A DNA stretch of 58,891 nt, taken from the NCBI GenBank assembly GCA_021201735.1, contig JAJQEJ010000016.1:1-58891 (forward strand), in the 5' to 3' direction. Below, piece after piece: positions 43,669 to 52,375 of this stretch (position 1 is its first letter; each line of letters begins with the position of its first letter). The notes beneath the pieces were generated by a model. It ran no database searches and was not told where the DNA came from. It worked only from the letters and a program-made list of their open reading frames with translations. The stretch comes from Oscillospiraceae bacterium (GTDB lineage: Bacteria > Bacillota > Clostridia > Oscillospirales > Oscillospiraceae). The position numbers were made by a program, and so were the translations under genes.

Positions 43669-44103
43669 ATGAAAGTTCGTGAAATGATGAACGCAAGTGT
43701 CGTTTCCATTACGCCGGAGGAGTCGGTCGCGCTGGCCGCAAGACTTTTGAGCCGGCATAATGTGGGGGTGCTTCCGGTCTGTGACGACAGCGGGACACTG
43801 CGCGGCGTGATCACCGACAGGGACATTGTCTTGCGCTGCGTCGCGGCGGAGGAGCAGGCGGATCAGATGCTTGCAAAGGATGTCATGACGCGCGGCTGCG
43901 CCACGGTATCCCCGGAGGACGACGTGCGGGAGGCGACGCGCCTGATGACGGCCCGGCAGGTGCGCCGCCTGCCTGTCACAGAGGGGGGGAAAGTGATTGG
44001 CATGCTCTCCCTGGGCGATTTGGCGCGCAGTCACCGGTATGATATGGAGGCCAGCAAGGCGCTCTCGGAGATTTCAGATCATGTCCGAAAAGGAGGCGTT
44101 TGA
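43669..44103 (+). CDS. CBS-domain protein
   Basis: The 144-residue protein consists of two CBS motifs: VREMMNASVVSITPEESVAL...GVLPVCDDSG...GVITDRDIVLR, then VMTRGCATVSPEDDVREATR...VRRLPVTEGGKVIGMLSLGDL. Paired CBS motifs bind adenine nucleotides and act as energy or nucleotide sensors. No catalytic domain is attached. Of two in-frame ATGs the second (43669) is preferred, as the first (43657) touches the ribosome site. A structured leader and an operator-like palindrome precede it, so expression looks tightly controlled. Confidence 0.9.
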   Translation: MKVREMMNASVVSITPEESVALAARLLSRHNVGVLPVCDDSGTLRGVITDRDIVLRCVAAEEQADQMLAKDVMTRGCATVSPEDDVREATRLMTARQVRRLPVTEGGKVIGMLSLGDLARSHRYDMEASKALSEISDHVRKGGV

Positions 44104-44299
44104 TTCCGCCTTTGTATAGCATACCACACTTTTTTGCGGCTGTGTAGTACTGTGAAACTTAATTTAAGGGAAACTCGCAGAAATTTTCAAAATGTAACCA
44201 AAATACAACCGTTTCTGTGGTATGATACATTTGCAGGGATACATTTTCGAGGAAAGCAGGATATGTTACCCGAAACCGAAACGGAAAGGAAGTACGAAG

Positions 44300-44488
44300 A
44301 TGTCAGATAGGACGGAACGAAAGACAACCTTTGTCGTGCAGGTGTCAGATGGCAAAAATGATTCCTTGCAGGGGAGGCTTACATGGGTGGACCGCAATAT
44401 CACGCGGCCATTTCAAAGTACGACGGAGCTGGTGCATCTGATCGACAGTCTGCGAGAGGAGCTCGAGCAGCAGGATGAAAAGGCATAG
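44300..44488 (+). CDS. 62-residue protein of unknown function
   Basis: The protein begins MSDRTERKTTFVVQVSDGKN and ends in a charged helix (LIDSLREELEQQDEKA). The middle, LQGRLTWVDRNITRPFQST, suggests beta strands. It has no known motif. The ATG at 44300 follows GGAAAGGA by about nine bases; an in-frame upstream ATG at 44222 lies inside a probable extended -10 element (TGGTATGAT, 44218-44226) and is rejected. It stands alone between the CBS gene and a bidirectional terminator shared with typA. Confidence 0.65.
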   Translation: MSDRTERKTTFVVQVSDGKNDSLQGRLTWVDRNITRPFQSTTELVHLIDSLREELEQQDEKA

Positions 44489-44508
44489 CGGTATCCTTAA
44501 CAGGAAAA

Positions 44509-44553
44509 TAAAAAAGCCGATCCACTTTTTTGAAAAGGTGAATTGGCTTTTTT
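44509..44553. terminator. Bidirectional terminator between the 62-residue gene and typA
   Basis: An imperfect long stem (AAAAAGCCGATCCACTTTT against AAAAGGTGAATTGGCTTTTT) has A/T runs on both ends. It lies between two convergent stop codons. Confidence 0.85.
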
Positions 44554-44566
44554 ATTTATGCACTGC

Positions 44567-46393
44567 TCATTTCTGACTGTTCTTGAGCGCCTTCATCCGT
44601 TCGCCGTGGTCCAAAATCCGCTTGCGCAGACGGAGGTTCACCGGCGTGACCTCCAGTAGTTCGTCGTCGGCGAGGAACTCGAGGCACTGCTCCAGACTCA
44701 TGGTGCGCGGCGTCGTCAGGCGCAGTGAGTCGTCTGAGCCGGAGGCGCGCATGTTGGTCAGCTGCTTTTTTTTGCAGACGTTGACAGAAAGATCCTCATT
44801 TTTCGGGGAGACGCCGACGATCATGCCGGCGTACACCGGTGTGCCCGCGCCGATGAAGAGGGCGCCGCGCTCCTGCGCGTTAAACAGGCCATAACCGACC
44901 GCCTCGCCGGTCTCAAATGCCACAAGGCTGCCGGACGCGCGGCGGTCAATCTCGCCCTTCACGGGGGCATAGCATTCAAAGACTGACGCCATAATCCCCT
45001 CGCCCTTGGTATCGGTTAAAAACTCATTGCGATAGCCAAACAGGCCGCGCGCGGGGACAAGAAATTCCAGCTTCATGCGCTCACCCACCGGGTTCATCTC
45101 CAGCAGGTCGCCCTTGCGCGCACCAATCTTTTCAATGACCGCACCCACTGCGTCGGCGGGGACATCTACGACGAGCCGCTCAATCGGCTCGCATTTCTGC
45201 CCGTCCACGTCCTTATAGAGCACGCGGGGCGGGGAGACCTGAAACTCATACCCCTCGCGGCGCATTGTCTCAATCAGAATCGACAGGTGCATCTCACCGC
45301 GCCCGGCGACAAGAAACGCGTCGGTGTTGTCGCTCTCTGTGATGCGCAGGGAGACGTCCTTGAGGGTCTCGCGCTCGAGCCGGTCGCGCAGATTGCGGCT
45401 TGTGACGAACTTCCCCTCCCGCCCGGCAAATGGAGAGTCGTTGACGGAGAAGGTCATCTCCATCGTGGGGGCGGAGATTTTTACAAAAGGGAGCGGCTCC
45501 GGGCAGGTAGCAGCGCATATGGTATCGCCGATGGTGATGTCCCCAATGCCGCTCATTGCGATGATATTGCCTGCGGTTGCGCGGGTCACAGGCGCCTTGG
45601 CAAGGCCGTCAAACTGGTACAGGGAAACGGCCTTCGCCTTTTTGCCCGGCGAATCGGCGTCGTGGAAATTGCACACCGTAATCTCCTGATTCTGCTCTAT
45701 GGTGCCCCGCTCGATCCGTCCAATGGCAATTCTGCCGACAAAGTCGTTATAATCGATGGAGGAGACCAGCATTTGAAACGGCGCGTCCGGGTTGGCTTCC
45801 GGCCCGGGGATATAATCGAGAATGGTTTCAAAGAGTGGCACCAAATCCGTCCCCGCTGCGTCGGGTGAGTAGGAGGCGGTACCCTGACGGCCGGAGCAGA
45901 ACAGCATGGGCGAGTCGAGCTGTTCGTCCGTCGCGTCGAGGTCGAGCAGCAGCTCGAGCACCTCATCCACCACCTCGTGAATCCGCTGGTCGGGGCGGTC
46001 GATCTTATTCACCACGACGATGACACGGTGACCGAGCTCCAGCGCCTTGGAGAGGACGAAGCGGGTCTGCGGCATGGGCCCTTCCGCGGCATCCACCAGC
46101 AGGATGACCCCGTTTACCATCTTAAGGATACGCTCCACCTCGCCGCCGAAGTCGGCGTGGCCCGGCGTGTCCACGATGTTGATTTTCACATCTTTATAGT
46201 GTACGGCGGTGTTTTTCGCCAAAATGGTGATGCCGCGCTCCCGCTCCAAATCGTTGGAGTCCATCACGCGCTCCACCGTGGCCTGATTTTCGCGGTAAAT
46301 GCCGCCCTGCTTGAGCATTTCGTCCACCAGGGTGGTTTTCCCATGGTCAACGTGGGCAATAATTGCGATGTTTCTTAATGTTAAGTCCTGCAA
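44567..46393 (-). CDS. typA: Ribosome-associated GTPase TypA/BipA
   Basis: The 608-residue protein has G1 HVDHGKT at 14-20, G2 region [11 protein letters not shown]3 [15 protein letters not shown]4 NKIDRP and the BipA-specific C-terminal domain ([20 protein letters not shown]; the region ending with [22 protein letters not shown]). It is a translation-factor GTPase that binds the 70S ribosome and assists large-subunit assembly, mainly under stress or cold. The start is a TTG at 46393 with GAGGTG upstream, giving the usual N-terminus [11 protein letters not shown]. Confidence 0.95.
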   Translation of the reverse strand: MQDLTLRNIAIIAHVDHGKTTLVDEMLKQGGIYRENQATVERVMDSNDLERERGITILAKNTAVHYKDVKINIVDTPGHADFGGEVERILKMVNGVILLVDAAEGPMPQTRFVLSKALELGHRVIVVVNKIDRPDQRIHEVVDEVLELLLDLDATDEQLDSPMLFCSGRQGTASYSPDAAGTDLVPLFETILDYIPGPEANPDAPFQMLVSSIDYNDFVGRIAIGRIERGTIEQNQEITVCNFHDADSPGKKAKAVSLYQFDGLAKAPVTRATAGNIIAMSGIGDITIGDTICAATCPEPLPFVKISAPTMEMTFSVNDSPFAGREGKFVTSRNLRDRLERETLKDVSLRITESDNTDAFLVAGRGEMHLSILIETMRREGYEFQVSPPRVLYKDVDGQKCEPIERLVVDVPADAVGAVIEKIGARKGDLLEMNPVGERMKLEFLVPARGLFGYRNEFLTDTKGEGIMASVFECYAPVKGEIDRRASGSLVAFETGEAVGYGLFNAQERGALFIGAGTPVYAGMIVGVSPKNEDLSVNVCKKKQLTNMRASGSDDSLRLTTPRTMSLEQCLEFLADDELLEVTPVNLRLRKRILDHGERMKALKNSQK

Positions 46394-46484
46394 AGGGGAT
46401 GCACCTCAAATCTACTTTCTCGAATTGCGCAAATTGCAACAAAATATTATACATCAGCATTGCGGAGAATGCAACTGTTTATGA

Positions 46485-48857
46485 TCACTCCGCCGCAAAA
46501 AAGCGGTTTGCGATGGTGACACTCTCCATCGCGTCGGCGGCGTAGTAGTCCGCGCCGACATATTGCGCGTATTCCGCACTAAGCACCGCGCCGCCAACCC
46601 AAAAGGTGCAGGGGAGCCCCGCGTCCCGCACCGCCGTGATGGTATCCTTCATGCTGGTGACGGTGGTGGTCATCAGCGCGCTGAGGCCCGCAAGGCGAAT
46701 ATCCTTCTCGCGGATGGCGTCCACCACAGTCTGGATGGGGACGTCCTTGCCGAGGTCAAGGACATCATACCCGTAGTTTTCTAAAAGCATACGCACAATG
46801 TTCTTGCCGATATCGTGGATGTCGCCCTGCACGGTGGCGAGCAGGATGGTCCCCCGGGATTCCCGGCGCTGCCCGAGGGAGAGCATATGGTCGCGGATGA
46901 CAGCAAAGCCGTTTTGCACCGCCTGCGCAGAGAGCATCAGCTGCGGCAGGAACAGTTCTCCCGTTTCAAAGCGCTTGCCCACGCGGTCGAGGGCGGGGAT
47001 AAACTCCGCGTTGATGATGTCCAGCGGTTCCGTGTCCGAGAGCAGCGCGCGTACCTTGTCCGCCGTCTGATCCTTGCGCCCCTGCTCAATGAGGGCGGCG
47101 AGGCCGGGCGTGTCGGCGGTCTGTAGGGGCGTCGGCACATCGGCGGCAAGCTGGCTGTATTTCTCGATATAGCGCGCCGAGTCCCTGTCCTCATCATTGA
47201 GTACGCGGAAGGCGTCGAGCACCTCGCGGTAGCGCGCGGCGAGCGGGTTGAGGATAGCGGCGTCCAGACCGGCCCCCAGCGCTGCGGCCAGAAAGGTCGC
47301 GTTGAGCAGTTCACGCTGCGGCAGCCCGAAGGAGACGTTGCTTACGCCCAAAACGGTCTTCAGGCCGAGCTCCCGCTTGACCAACGTGATCGCGCGGATG
47401 GTTTCCATCACCTGCTCCTGCTGCGCCGAGGCGGTGAGGACAAGGCAGTCAAGCAGCAAATCCTCATCGGGAATGCCATATGAGCGCGCGGTGTCCCGGA
47501 TGCGGCGGGCGATCTCCAAACGCCCCTGCGCCGTGGGCGGGATGCCGTCCTCGTCGAGTGCCAGTCCCACCACCAGCGCGCCGTATTTTTTGGCGAGCGG
47601 AAAGATCTGCTCCATCACCTCTTGCTTGCCGTTGACGGAGTTGATAATCGCCTTGCCGTTATAGACGCGCAGCGCCGCCTCTATGGCCTCAGGCGACGTG
47701 CTGTCGATTTGCAGCGGCGCGTTTGTCGCGCCCTGTACGGTGCGCACGGCGGTGGAGAGCACAGCGGTCTCGTCGAGTTCGGGCAGCCCGACGTTCAGGT
47801 CGAGCACCTGCGCCCCAGCCGCGACCTGCCGCAGCGCCTCTGTAATCAGGTAGCCGTTGTCCCCGTCGCGCAGCGCCTGCTTCATCAGTTTTTTGCCGGT
47901 GGGGTTGAGCCGCTCTCCGATCTCGGTGACAACGCCGTCGAGCACCACCGCCTTGGTGCCGGAAGTGCACACTGTTGCGCGGCGCGGCGCGGGCGTTTTT
48001 GGGCAAACATCGGAAAGCCGCGCTTTCAGCGCACGGATATACGCCGGTGTTGTGCCGCAGCAGCCGCCCACGATGCGTACGCCCGCGTTCACCATCTGTG
48101 CAACGGCGTCGGTATATGCCTCTACACTGATATCATAGACCGTCTGTCCGTCCCGGATGACCGGCAGACCGGCGTTGGCCTGCACTACAACCGGGACGCG
48201 GGCGTCGCGCAGCATCGCGTCTACCACGGGGCGCAGGGATGCGGGGCCGAGCGAGCAGTTGACGCCGAGTGCATCCACACCCAGCCCCTGCAGCACCGAG
48301 ACGGCGGTGAGCGGGTCGCAGCCGACAAAGGTGCGCCCGTCTTCCTGAAAGGTCATGGTGCAGAAAACAGGCAGGTCGGTGTGCTCCTTCGCCGCAAGAA
48401 TCGCCGCCTTTGCCTCGTAGGGGTCGGAGATGGTCTCAATGATGATCAGATCCGCCCCCGCCTCGGCGCCCGCGACGATCTGGCGGCGATAGACCTCATA
48501 CGCCTGGGCGAGGGTGACGGTGCCCATCGGCTCCATCAGCTGGCCGAGCGGGCCGATATCCAGCGCGACAAAGGGCGCGCCCGCGTTGCGCGCGCACTGA
48601 ATTCCCGCCGTTACCACGTCCTCCACGCTTGCGGCGTCGCCCAGCTTCCACTCGTGCGCCTGAAAGGTGTTTGCGGTGATGATGTCCGCGCCCGCCTGCA
48701 CATATTCCCGGTGGATTGCGGTGACGCTCTCCGGATGCCGCAGATTGAGCAGCTCCGGAAGCTGGCCGAGCTCCAGGCCATATTGCTGGAGCATGGTGCC
48801 CATCGCACCGTCGATGAATACAATCCGCTCACGCATGATTTCTTGCAGTGTTTTCAC
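46485..48857 (-). CDS. metH: Cobalamin-dependent methionine synthase lacking the activation domain
   Basis: The 790-residue protein has a homocysteine-binding domain (FIDGAMGTML; zinc cysteines in GVNCSLGP and GGCCGTTPAY), a pterin-binding domain (GERLNPTGKK; VLDLNVG), a B12 cap and a B12-binding domain with DIHDIGKN, whose histidine ligates cobalt. E. coli MetH is about 1,230 residues and ends in a SAM-binding activation domain, which is missing here; the preceding gene encodes it separately. It moves a methyl group from methyltetrahydrofolate to homocysteine. The GTG start overlaps the stop of the activation gene (GTGA). Confidence 0.94.
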   Translation of the reverse strand: MKTLQEIMRERIVFIDGAMGTMLQQYGLELGQLPELLNLRHPESVTAIHREYVQAGADIITANTFQAHEWKLGDAASVEDVVTAGIQCARNAGAPFVALDIGPLGQLMEPMGTVTLAQAYEVYRRQIVAGAEAGADLIIIETISDPYEAKAAILAAKEHTDLPVFCTMTFQEDGRTFVGCDPLTAVSVLQGLGVDALGVNCSLGPASLRPVVDAMLRDARVPVVVQANAGLPVIRDGQTVYDISVEAYTDAVAQMVNAGVRIVGGCCGTTPAYIRALKARLSDVCPKTPAPRRATVCTSGTKAVVLDGVVTEIGERLNPTGKKLMKQALRDGDNGYLITEALRQVAAGAQVLDLNVGLPELDETAVLSTAVRTVQGATNAPLQIDSTSPEAIEAALRVYNGKAIINSVNGKQEVMEQIFPLAKKYGALVVGLALDEDGIPPTAQGRLEIARRIRDTARSYGIPDEDLLLDCLVLTASAQQEQVMETIRAITLVKRELGLKTVLGVSNVSFGLPQRELLNATFLAAALGAGLDAAILNPLAARYREVLDAFRVLNDEDRDSARYIEKYSQLAADVPTPLQTADTPGLAALIEQGRKDQTADKVRALLSDTEPLDIINAEFIPALDRVGKRFETGELFLPQLMLSAQAVQNGFAVIRDHMLSLGQRRESRGTILLATVQGDIHDIGKNIVRMLLENYGYDVLDLGKDVPIQTVVDAIREKDIRLAGLSALMTTTVTSMKDTITAVRDAGLPCTFWVGGAVLSAEYAQYVGADYYAADAMESVTIANRFFAAE

Positions 48858-49534
48858 GATACGTTATCCCCCTCGTTGTTGCCGCGCCGGAAGGTGCAGC
48901 TCTCCCGCTTGGCGCAGGTATCGCATTTGCCGCCGGTGTGTATGGCATCCGGCAGGTGCGCGCTGAATCCAACAATGGCGGTGACCGATTTGCGCGGGAG
49001 CAGCAGCTGCCGCGCGGTACAGGTCAGCCCAATTCTCCGCTCGGTATCCAGAATGCGCAGTACCTGTGGTTGGATGGTAAGCGGCAGATCGCCATAGCCG
49101 GGGCTAAAGCGCGACGTGACGCAAAGCCCTTCTTCCCCAGCGCTTTGCGCAATCTCGTCCTGCACTTGATCGCAAACCTCCTCCACAAGCTGTGTGGCGC
49201 AGGCGTCCAGAATCAGGGCGGCGGTCAGGTCGGTGCTTTTGCGGCTGTCGATGTACCGGTCGGCGGCGATGCCGAGCGTCACCGCCATCAGCGCGGCGCG
49301 TGTGCAGCCGGATAAATGCGCGCGAATATCGCCGCCCGCCAGCACCAGGTCGGTCTGTTTTAGGGCAAGTCCCGCTTCATCGGTACGGAGCGGAAAAACC
49401 CGCCATATATGGCGGGGGTGTGCGGCAGTGCGGATTTCCGCCATGCAGGTATCCACCAGCGCGCTCACCTCCGAGGAGATCGCCTGCCCGCGATAACCCA
49501 GATAGCGCAGCACCTCTGCTTTTGCGTCTTCCAT
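48854..49534 (-). CDS. Separate methionine synthase activation-domain protein
   Basis: The 226-residue protein contains the MetH reactivation signature RFSPGYGDLPL near residue 155 and LGIAADRYIDSRKSTDLTAAL. It ends with a cysteine cluster CDTCAKRESC that is not part of the classical domain and may bind an Fe-S cluster or metal. It probably reduces and methylates inactive cob(II)alamin of the truncated MetH using SAM. The ATG lies one base after the metF stop, and the end overlaps metH, so metF, this gene and metH are coupled. Confidence 0.88.
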   Translation of the reverse strand: MEDAKAEVLRYLGYRGQAISSEVSALVDTCMAEIRTAAHPRHIWRVFPLRTDEAGLALKQTDLVLAGGDIRAHLSGCTRAALMAVTLGIAADRYIDSRKSTDLTAALILDACATQLVEEVCDQVQDEIAQSAGEEGLCVTSRFSPGYGDLPLTIQPQVLRILDTERRIGLTCTARQLLLPRKSVTAIVGFSAHLPDAIHTGGKCDTCAKRESCTFRRGNNEGDNVS

Positions 49535-49535
49535 G

Positions 49536-50396
49536 TCAGCGCGGGTGCCCGATGCGGGTGAAGCAGTGCGCGGCAATCTCCGGCTTATTCATGGAATACA
49601 GGTGTACCCCGTCCACCTTCTGGGAGAGGAGATCCTCCATCTGCGTCGCTGCATATTCGATGCCCGCCTTGCGCAAATCGTCCGGGTTGTCTTCATATTT
49701 GTGCAGCAGGCGGACGATAGAGGAGGGCAGAGATGCCCCACACATGAAGATCATCCGCTCAATCTGTGTGCGCCCCAAAATCGGCATGATCCCCGCCGAG
49801 ATGGGCAGGGTAATACCGTGCGCGCGCGCCATGTCCAGAAAGCGGTAGAACTGCGTGTTATCAAAAAAGAGCTGAGAGACAAAAAAGTCCGCCCCCGCCT
49901 CCTGCTTACAGAGCAGATGTTGCAGATCGTCCTCCATGCATGCGCAGTCGATGTGCCCCTCAGGATAGCAGGCCGCCCCAATACAGAAATCCCCGCGCGC
50001 CGCCGTCTCCCGCACCAGTTCTTCCGCGTGGGAGTACTCCCCCGCGGCGGCGCGGTCGGGCGGCAGGTCACCGCGCAGCACAAGGACATTTTGAATGCCG
50101 TCCTGATGCATCTGCTCGAGGGTCTGCCGGGTCATGTCGCGCGTAGCCCCGACGCAGGTGAGGTGTGCCATGCTCTCAATGCCGTATTCCCGCCGGATAA
50201 ACGCGGCGATCTCCGCAGTGCGGTTGCGGCCGCCGGAGCCGCCTGCGCCGTAAGTAACGCTGATGAAGTCCGGGCGGTAGTCCGCCATGCGCTTGAGCGC
50301 GTCATAGATGGTCTGGATAGCGTCGTCCCGCTTCGGCGGGAATATTTCCAAAGAGATGACGGGCCGCCCGCGCCCGTATAAAGATTGAATTGCCAT
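49536..50396 (-). CDS. metF: 5,10-methylenetetrahydrofolate reductase
   Basis: The 286-residue TIM-barrel flavoprotein has SLEIFPPKRDD (with the catalytic Glu), FISVTYGAGGSG, HLTCVGATR, VLRGDLPPD and FFVSQLFFDN. It reduces methylene-THF to methyl-THF, the methyl donor for the downstream methionine synthase. It is the first gene of the metF-activator-metH operon. The ATG at 50396 has GGAGGAGA about 11 bases upstream. No SAM riboswitch or other known leader is seen in the 90 bases before it. Confidence 0.94.
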   Translation of the reverse strand: MAIQSLYGRGRPVISLEIFPPKRDDAIQTIYDALKRMADYRPDFISVTYGAGGSGGRNRTAEIAAFIRREYGIESMAHLTCVGATRDMTRQTLEQMHQDGIQNVLVLRGDLPPDRAAAGEYSHAEELVRETAARGDFCIGAACYPEGHIDCACMEDDLQHLLCKQEAGADFFVSQLFFDNTQFYRFLDMARAHGITLPISAGIMPILGRTQIERMIFMCGASLPSSIVRLLHKYEDNPDDLRKAGIEYAATQMEDLLSQKVDGVHLYSMNKPEIAAHCFTRIGHPR

Positions 50397-50483
50397 ACGA
50401 TACGTTCTCTCCTCCGATGTACTCTAAAGTGCATTTAGCGTACCACAAAACATAGAAAAAAGATAGGGATATTTTCTTGTTTT

Positions 50484-50528
50484 ACAAACAAAAGCCCTCC
50501 AATGGTGCGACAAACGCCATTGGAGGGC
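50484..50528 (-). terminator. Terminator of the HPr-like gene
   Basis: GCCCTCCAATGG (50494-50505) pairs perfectly with 50517-50528 (11-base loop). On the minus strand a T-rich tract TTTTGTTTGT follows. It separates this gene from metF. Confidence 0.9.
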
Positions 50529-50546
50529 GGTGTATTACCGAGCGCT

Positions 50547-50801
50547 TTAGCCGTTGCTGTTTGCGGCAGGGGCCACAAATTGTGAAATTTGCTCCTGAAA
50601 TGCGCTGCATTCCGCCTCCGTACCGTCAACCGCGATTTCCAGCGGCTTGCTCAGGTCGAGAGAAAACAGCGCCATAATGGATTTTGCGTTGGTTCTGTGG
50701 CGCTCGGTCAAAACACAGATATCAAAGTCAAACTGGGACGCAATGGTGACGAATTCCTTCACCGCATGGATTGAGGATAGATAAACAAAAAATGTCGGCA
50801 T
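50547..50801 (-). CDS. HPr-like protein without the active-site histidine motif
   Basis: The 84-residue protein has the HPr fold pattern, including NAKSIMALFSLDLSKP, whose S41 corresponds to regulatory Ser46 of HPr. The active-site loop GLHARPA is replaced by SSIHAVKEF: a histidine (H12) occurs near the right place, but the essential Arg and Pro are missing, so transfer of phosphate from enzyme I is unlikely. Such variants are common in Clostridia and may act as Crh-like regulators through the serine. The ATG at 50801 follows AAGGAGGG by eight bases. It is transcribed alone from a promoter about 120 bases upstream. Confidence 0.85.
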   Translation of the reverse strand: MPTFFVYLSSIHAVKEFVTIASQFDFDICVLTERHRTNAKSIMALFSLDLSKPLEIAVDGTEAECSAFQEQISQFVAPAANSNG

Positions 50802-50841
50802 AACGAAGCCCTCCTTATTGTCCTGTGGACGCACATTCTGC

Positions 50842-50870
50842 TGTACAATGGCCTGCTTGTTCGGTATAAT
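50842..50870 (+). promoter_or_regulatory. Probable mtaB promoter
   Basis: TGTACA (50842-50847) and a perfect TATAAT (50865-50870) have 17-base spacing on the plus strand. The mtaB start is 140 bases downstream. Confidence 0.55.
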
Positions 50871-50922
50871 ATATTCACGCAATTTTATTTTTAAATATGT
50901 ATACGCAATCAAAAACAAACTT

Positions 50923-50950
50923 ATTATAGCACCAACAGCGAGAAATACAA
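50923..50950 (-). promoter_or_regulatory. Probable promoter of the HPr-like gene
   Basis: On the minus strand TTGTAT (50945-50950) and a perfect TATAAT (50923-50928) have 16-base spacing. Confidence 0.6.
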
Positions 50951-51010
50951 CAGGTAAAATTCTTTTTCAAGAGAATGACTAAAAAAGACGAAATAAATAT
51001 GGAGATTATC

Positions 51011-52339
51011 ATGAAAGTAGCCATTTATACGCTCGGTTGTAAAGTGAATCAATACGAAACGCAGGCGATGGAGACACTGCTCAAGGCGCGCGGGCATCAC
51101 TGCGTGTCCCCCGCTGAATATGTCGACGCGTATGTGATTAACACCTGCACTGTAACGGCGGTGAGCGATAAAAAATCGCGGCAAGCGATTCGCCGCGCCC
51201 GGAAGGAGGCGCCGGAGGCGGTGATAGCGGTGTGCGGGTGCTACGCACAGACCGACCCGGAGGAGGTGCAGCGGCTGGGTGTGGATTTCGTGGCGGGGAC
51301 GAGTGACCGCGCAGGGTTTGTCACCCGGCTCGAGCAGTTGGTGCAGCAGCGGAGAGACACGCCGGTTGTGACGGTGGACGATGTGATGCGCCGCCGCGTG
51401 TTTGAGACTCTGCCTGCGGGCGGGCTGGCGGGGCGCACCCGTGCCATGCTCAAGGTGGAGGACGGCTGCGTCAACTTCTGTTCCTATTGTATTATCCCCT
51501 ACGCCCGCGGGCCCATTCGCTCGCTGCCCCTTGCGGATGTGATCGAACAGGCGGCGGCGCAGGCGACGCAGGGGTATCGCGAAATCGTGCTGACCGGTAT
51601 TGAAATTTCCTCGTGGGGCGCGGAATGGGGAGGTGAGCACACGATCATTGATCTGGTGGAGGCAGTGTGCGCCGCCGCGCCGCAGTGCCGTATTCGGTTG
51701 GGATCTCTGGAGCCGCGCACCGTGACGGAGGACTTTTGCCGCCGCGCCGCCGCGTGCGAGAACCTCTGTGCGCACTTCCACCTCTCCCTGCAGAGCGGCT
51801 GCGACGCCACCCTGCGCCGGATGGGGCGGAAATACGACACGGCGCGCTATGCCAAATCGGTGGGCCTGCTGCGTCAGTATTTCCCGAATCCCGGTGTGAC
51901 CACCGACCTCATTGTCGGGTTTCCGGGCGAGCGCGAGGCGGAGTTTCAGGAGACCCTCGCGTTCATCCGCCGCTGCGCCTTTTCGGCCATGCACATTTTC
52001 CCCTATTCCCGCCGCACCGGTACCCCCGCCGCAACGATGCCGGAGCAGCAATCAAACGAGACAAAGCAGCGCCGCGCGCGGCAGGCGGCGGCCATCGCGG
52101 AGGAAATGCAAGCTGCCTATTTGAGCGGCCTCACCGGGCAGGCGCTCCCCGTTCTGTTTGAAGAAAAGAAAGCTGGTCTTTGGCGGGGGCATGCGCCGAA
52201 CTATGTCGAGGTGTACGCCGCTGGAGAACATCTGCACAATCAGGTGCGGCAGGTCTTTATCACAGCGGTGCAGGGTACGCATCTGCTGGGCGAATGCATC
52301 CCCGATAGAGGTGGACAGAAATGCCTGGGCGTGGTATGA
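51011..52339 (+). CDS. mtaB: tRNA t6A37 methylthiotransferase MtaB
   Basis: The 442-residue protein is a radical-SAM methylthiotransferase. N-terminal cluster cysteines are C10, C46 and C77 (TLGCKVNQ; NTCTV; CGCYAQ). The radical SAM triad is C153, C157, C160 (GCVNFCSYC). The TRAM-like C-terminus is VLFEEKKAGLWRGHAPNYVEV. It adds a methylthio group to threonylcarbamoyladenosine in tRNAs reading ANN codons. TLGCKVNQYE marks MtaB rather than MiaB. The ATG at 51011 has GGAG seven bases upstream. thyA and dfrA follow in the same direction. Confidence 0.92.
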   Translation: MKVAIYTLGCKVNQYETQAMETLLKARGHHCVSPAEYVDAYVINTCTVTAVSDKKSRQAIRRARKEAPEAVIAVCGCYAQTDPEEVQRLGVDFVAGTSDRAGFVTRLEQLVQQRRDTPVVTVDDVMRRRVFETLPAGGLAGRTRAMLKVEDGCVNFCSYCIIPYARGPIRSLPLADVIEQAAAQATQGYREIVLTGIEISSWGAEWGGEHTIIDLVEAVCAAAPQCRIRLGSLEPRTVTEDFCRRAAACENLCAHFHLSLQSGCDATLRRMGRKYDTARYAKSVGLLRQYFPNPGVTTDLIVGFPGEREAEFQETLAFIRRCAFSAMHIFPYSRRTGTPAATMPEQQSNETKQRRARQAAAIAEEMQAAYLSGLTGQALPVLFEEKKAGLWRGHAPNYVEVYAAGEHLHNQVRQVFITAVQGTHLLGECIPDRGGQKCLGVV

Positions 52340-52375
52340 TGCCACTACATTATTATATTATATGGAGGAAACGCG

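Noticed and set aside
47622..49097. Long plus-strand open frame (491 codons) opposite metH
   Set aside because: It is antisense to a clear metH with intact motifs; GC-rich DNA lacks stop codons on the opposite strand. Its translation has no recognisable domain.
50397..50490. Possible SAM or other methionine riboswitch before metF
   Set aside because: The region is under 100 bases, AT-rich, and shows none of the conserved SAM-riboswitch helices.
50802..50990. Open frame continuous with the HPr-like gene that would add a membrane segment (LPVVFLAVGAIISLF...) to its N-terminus
   Set aside because: The stretch has no ATG or ribosome site, contains the probable promoters of both divergent genes, and a strong AAGGAGGG site stands before the ATG at 50801.
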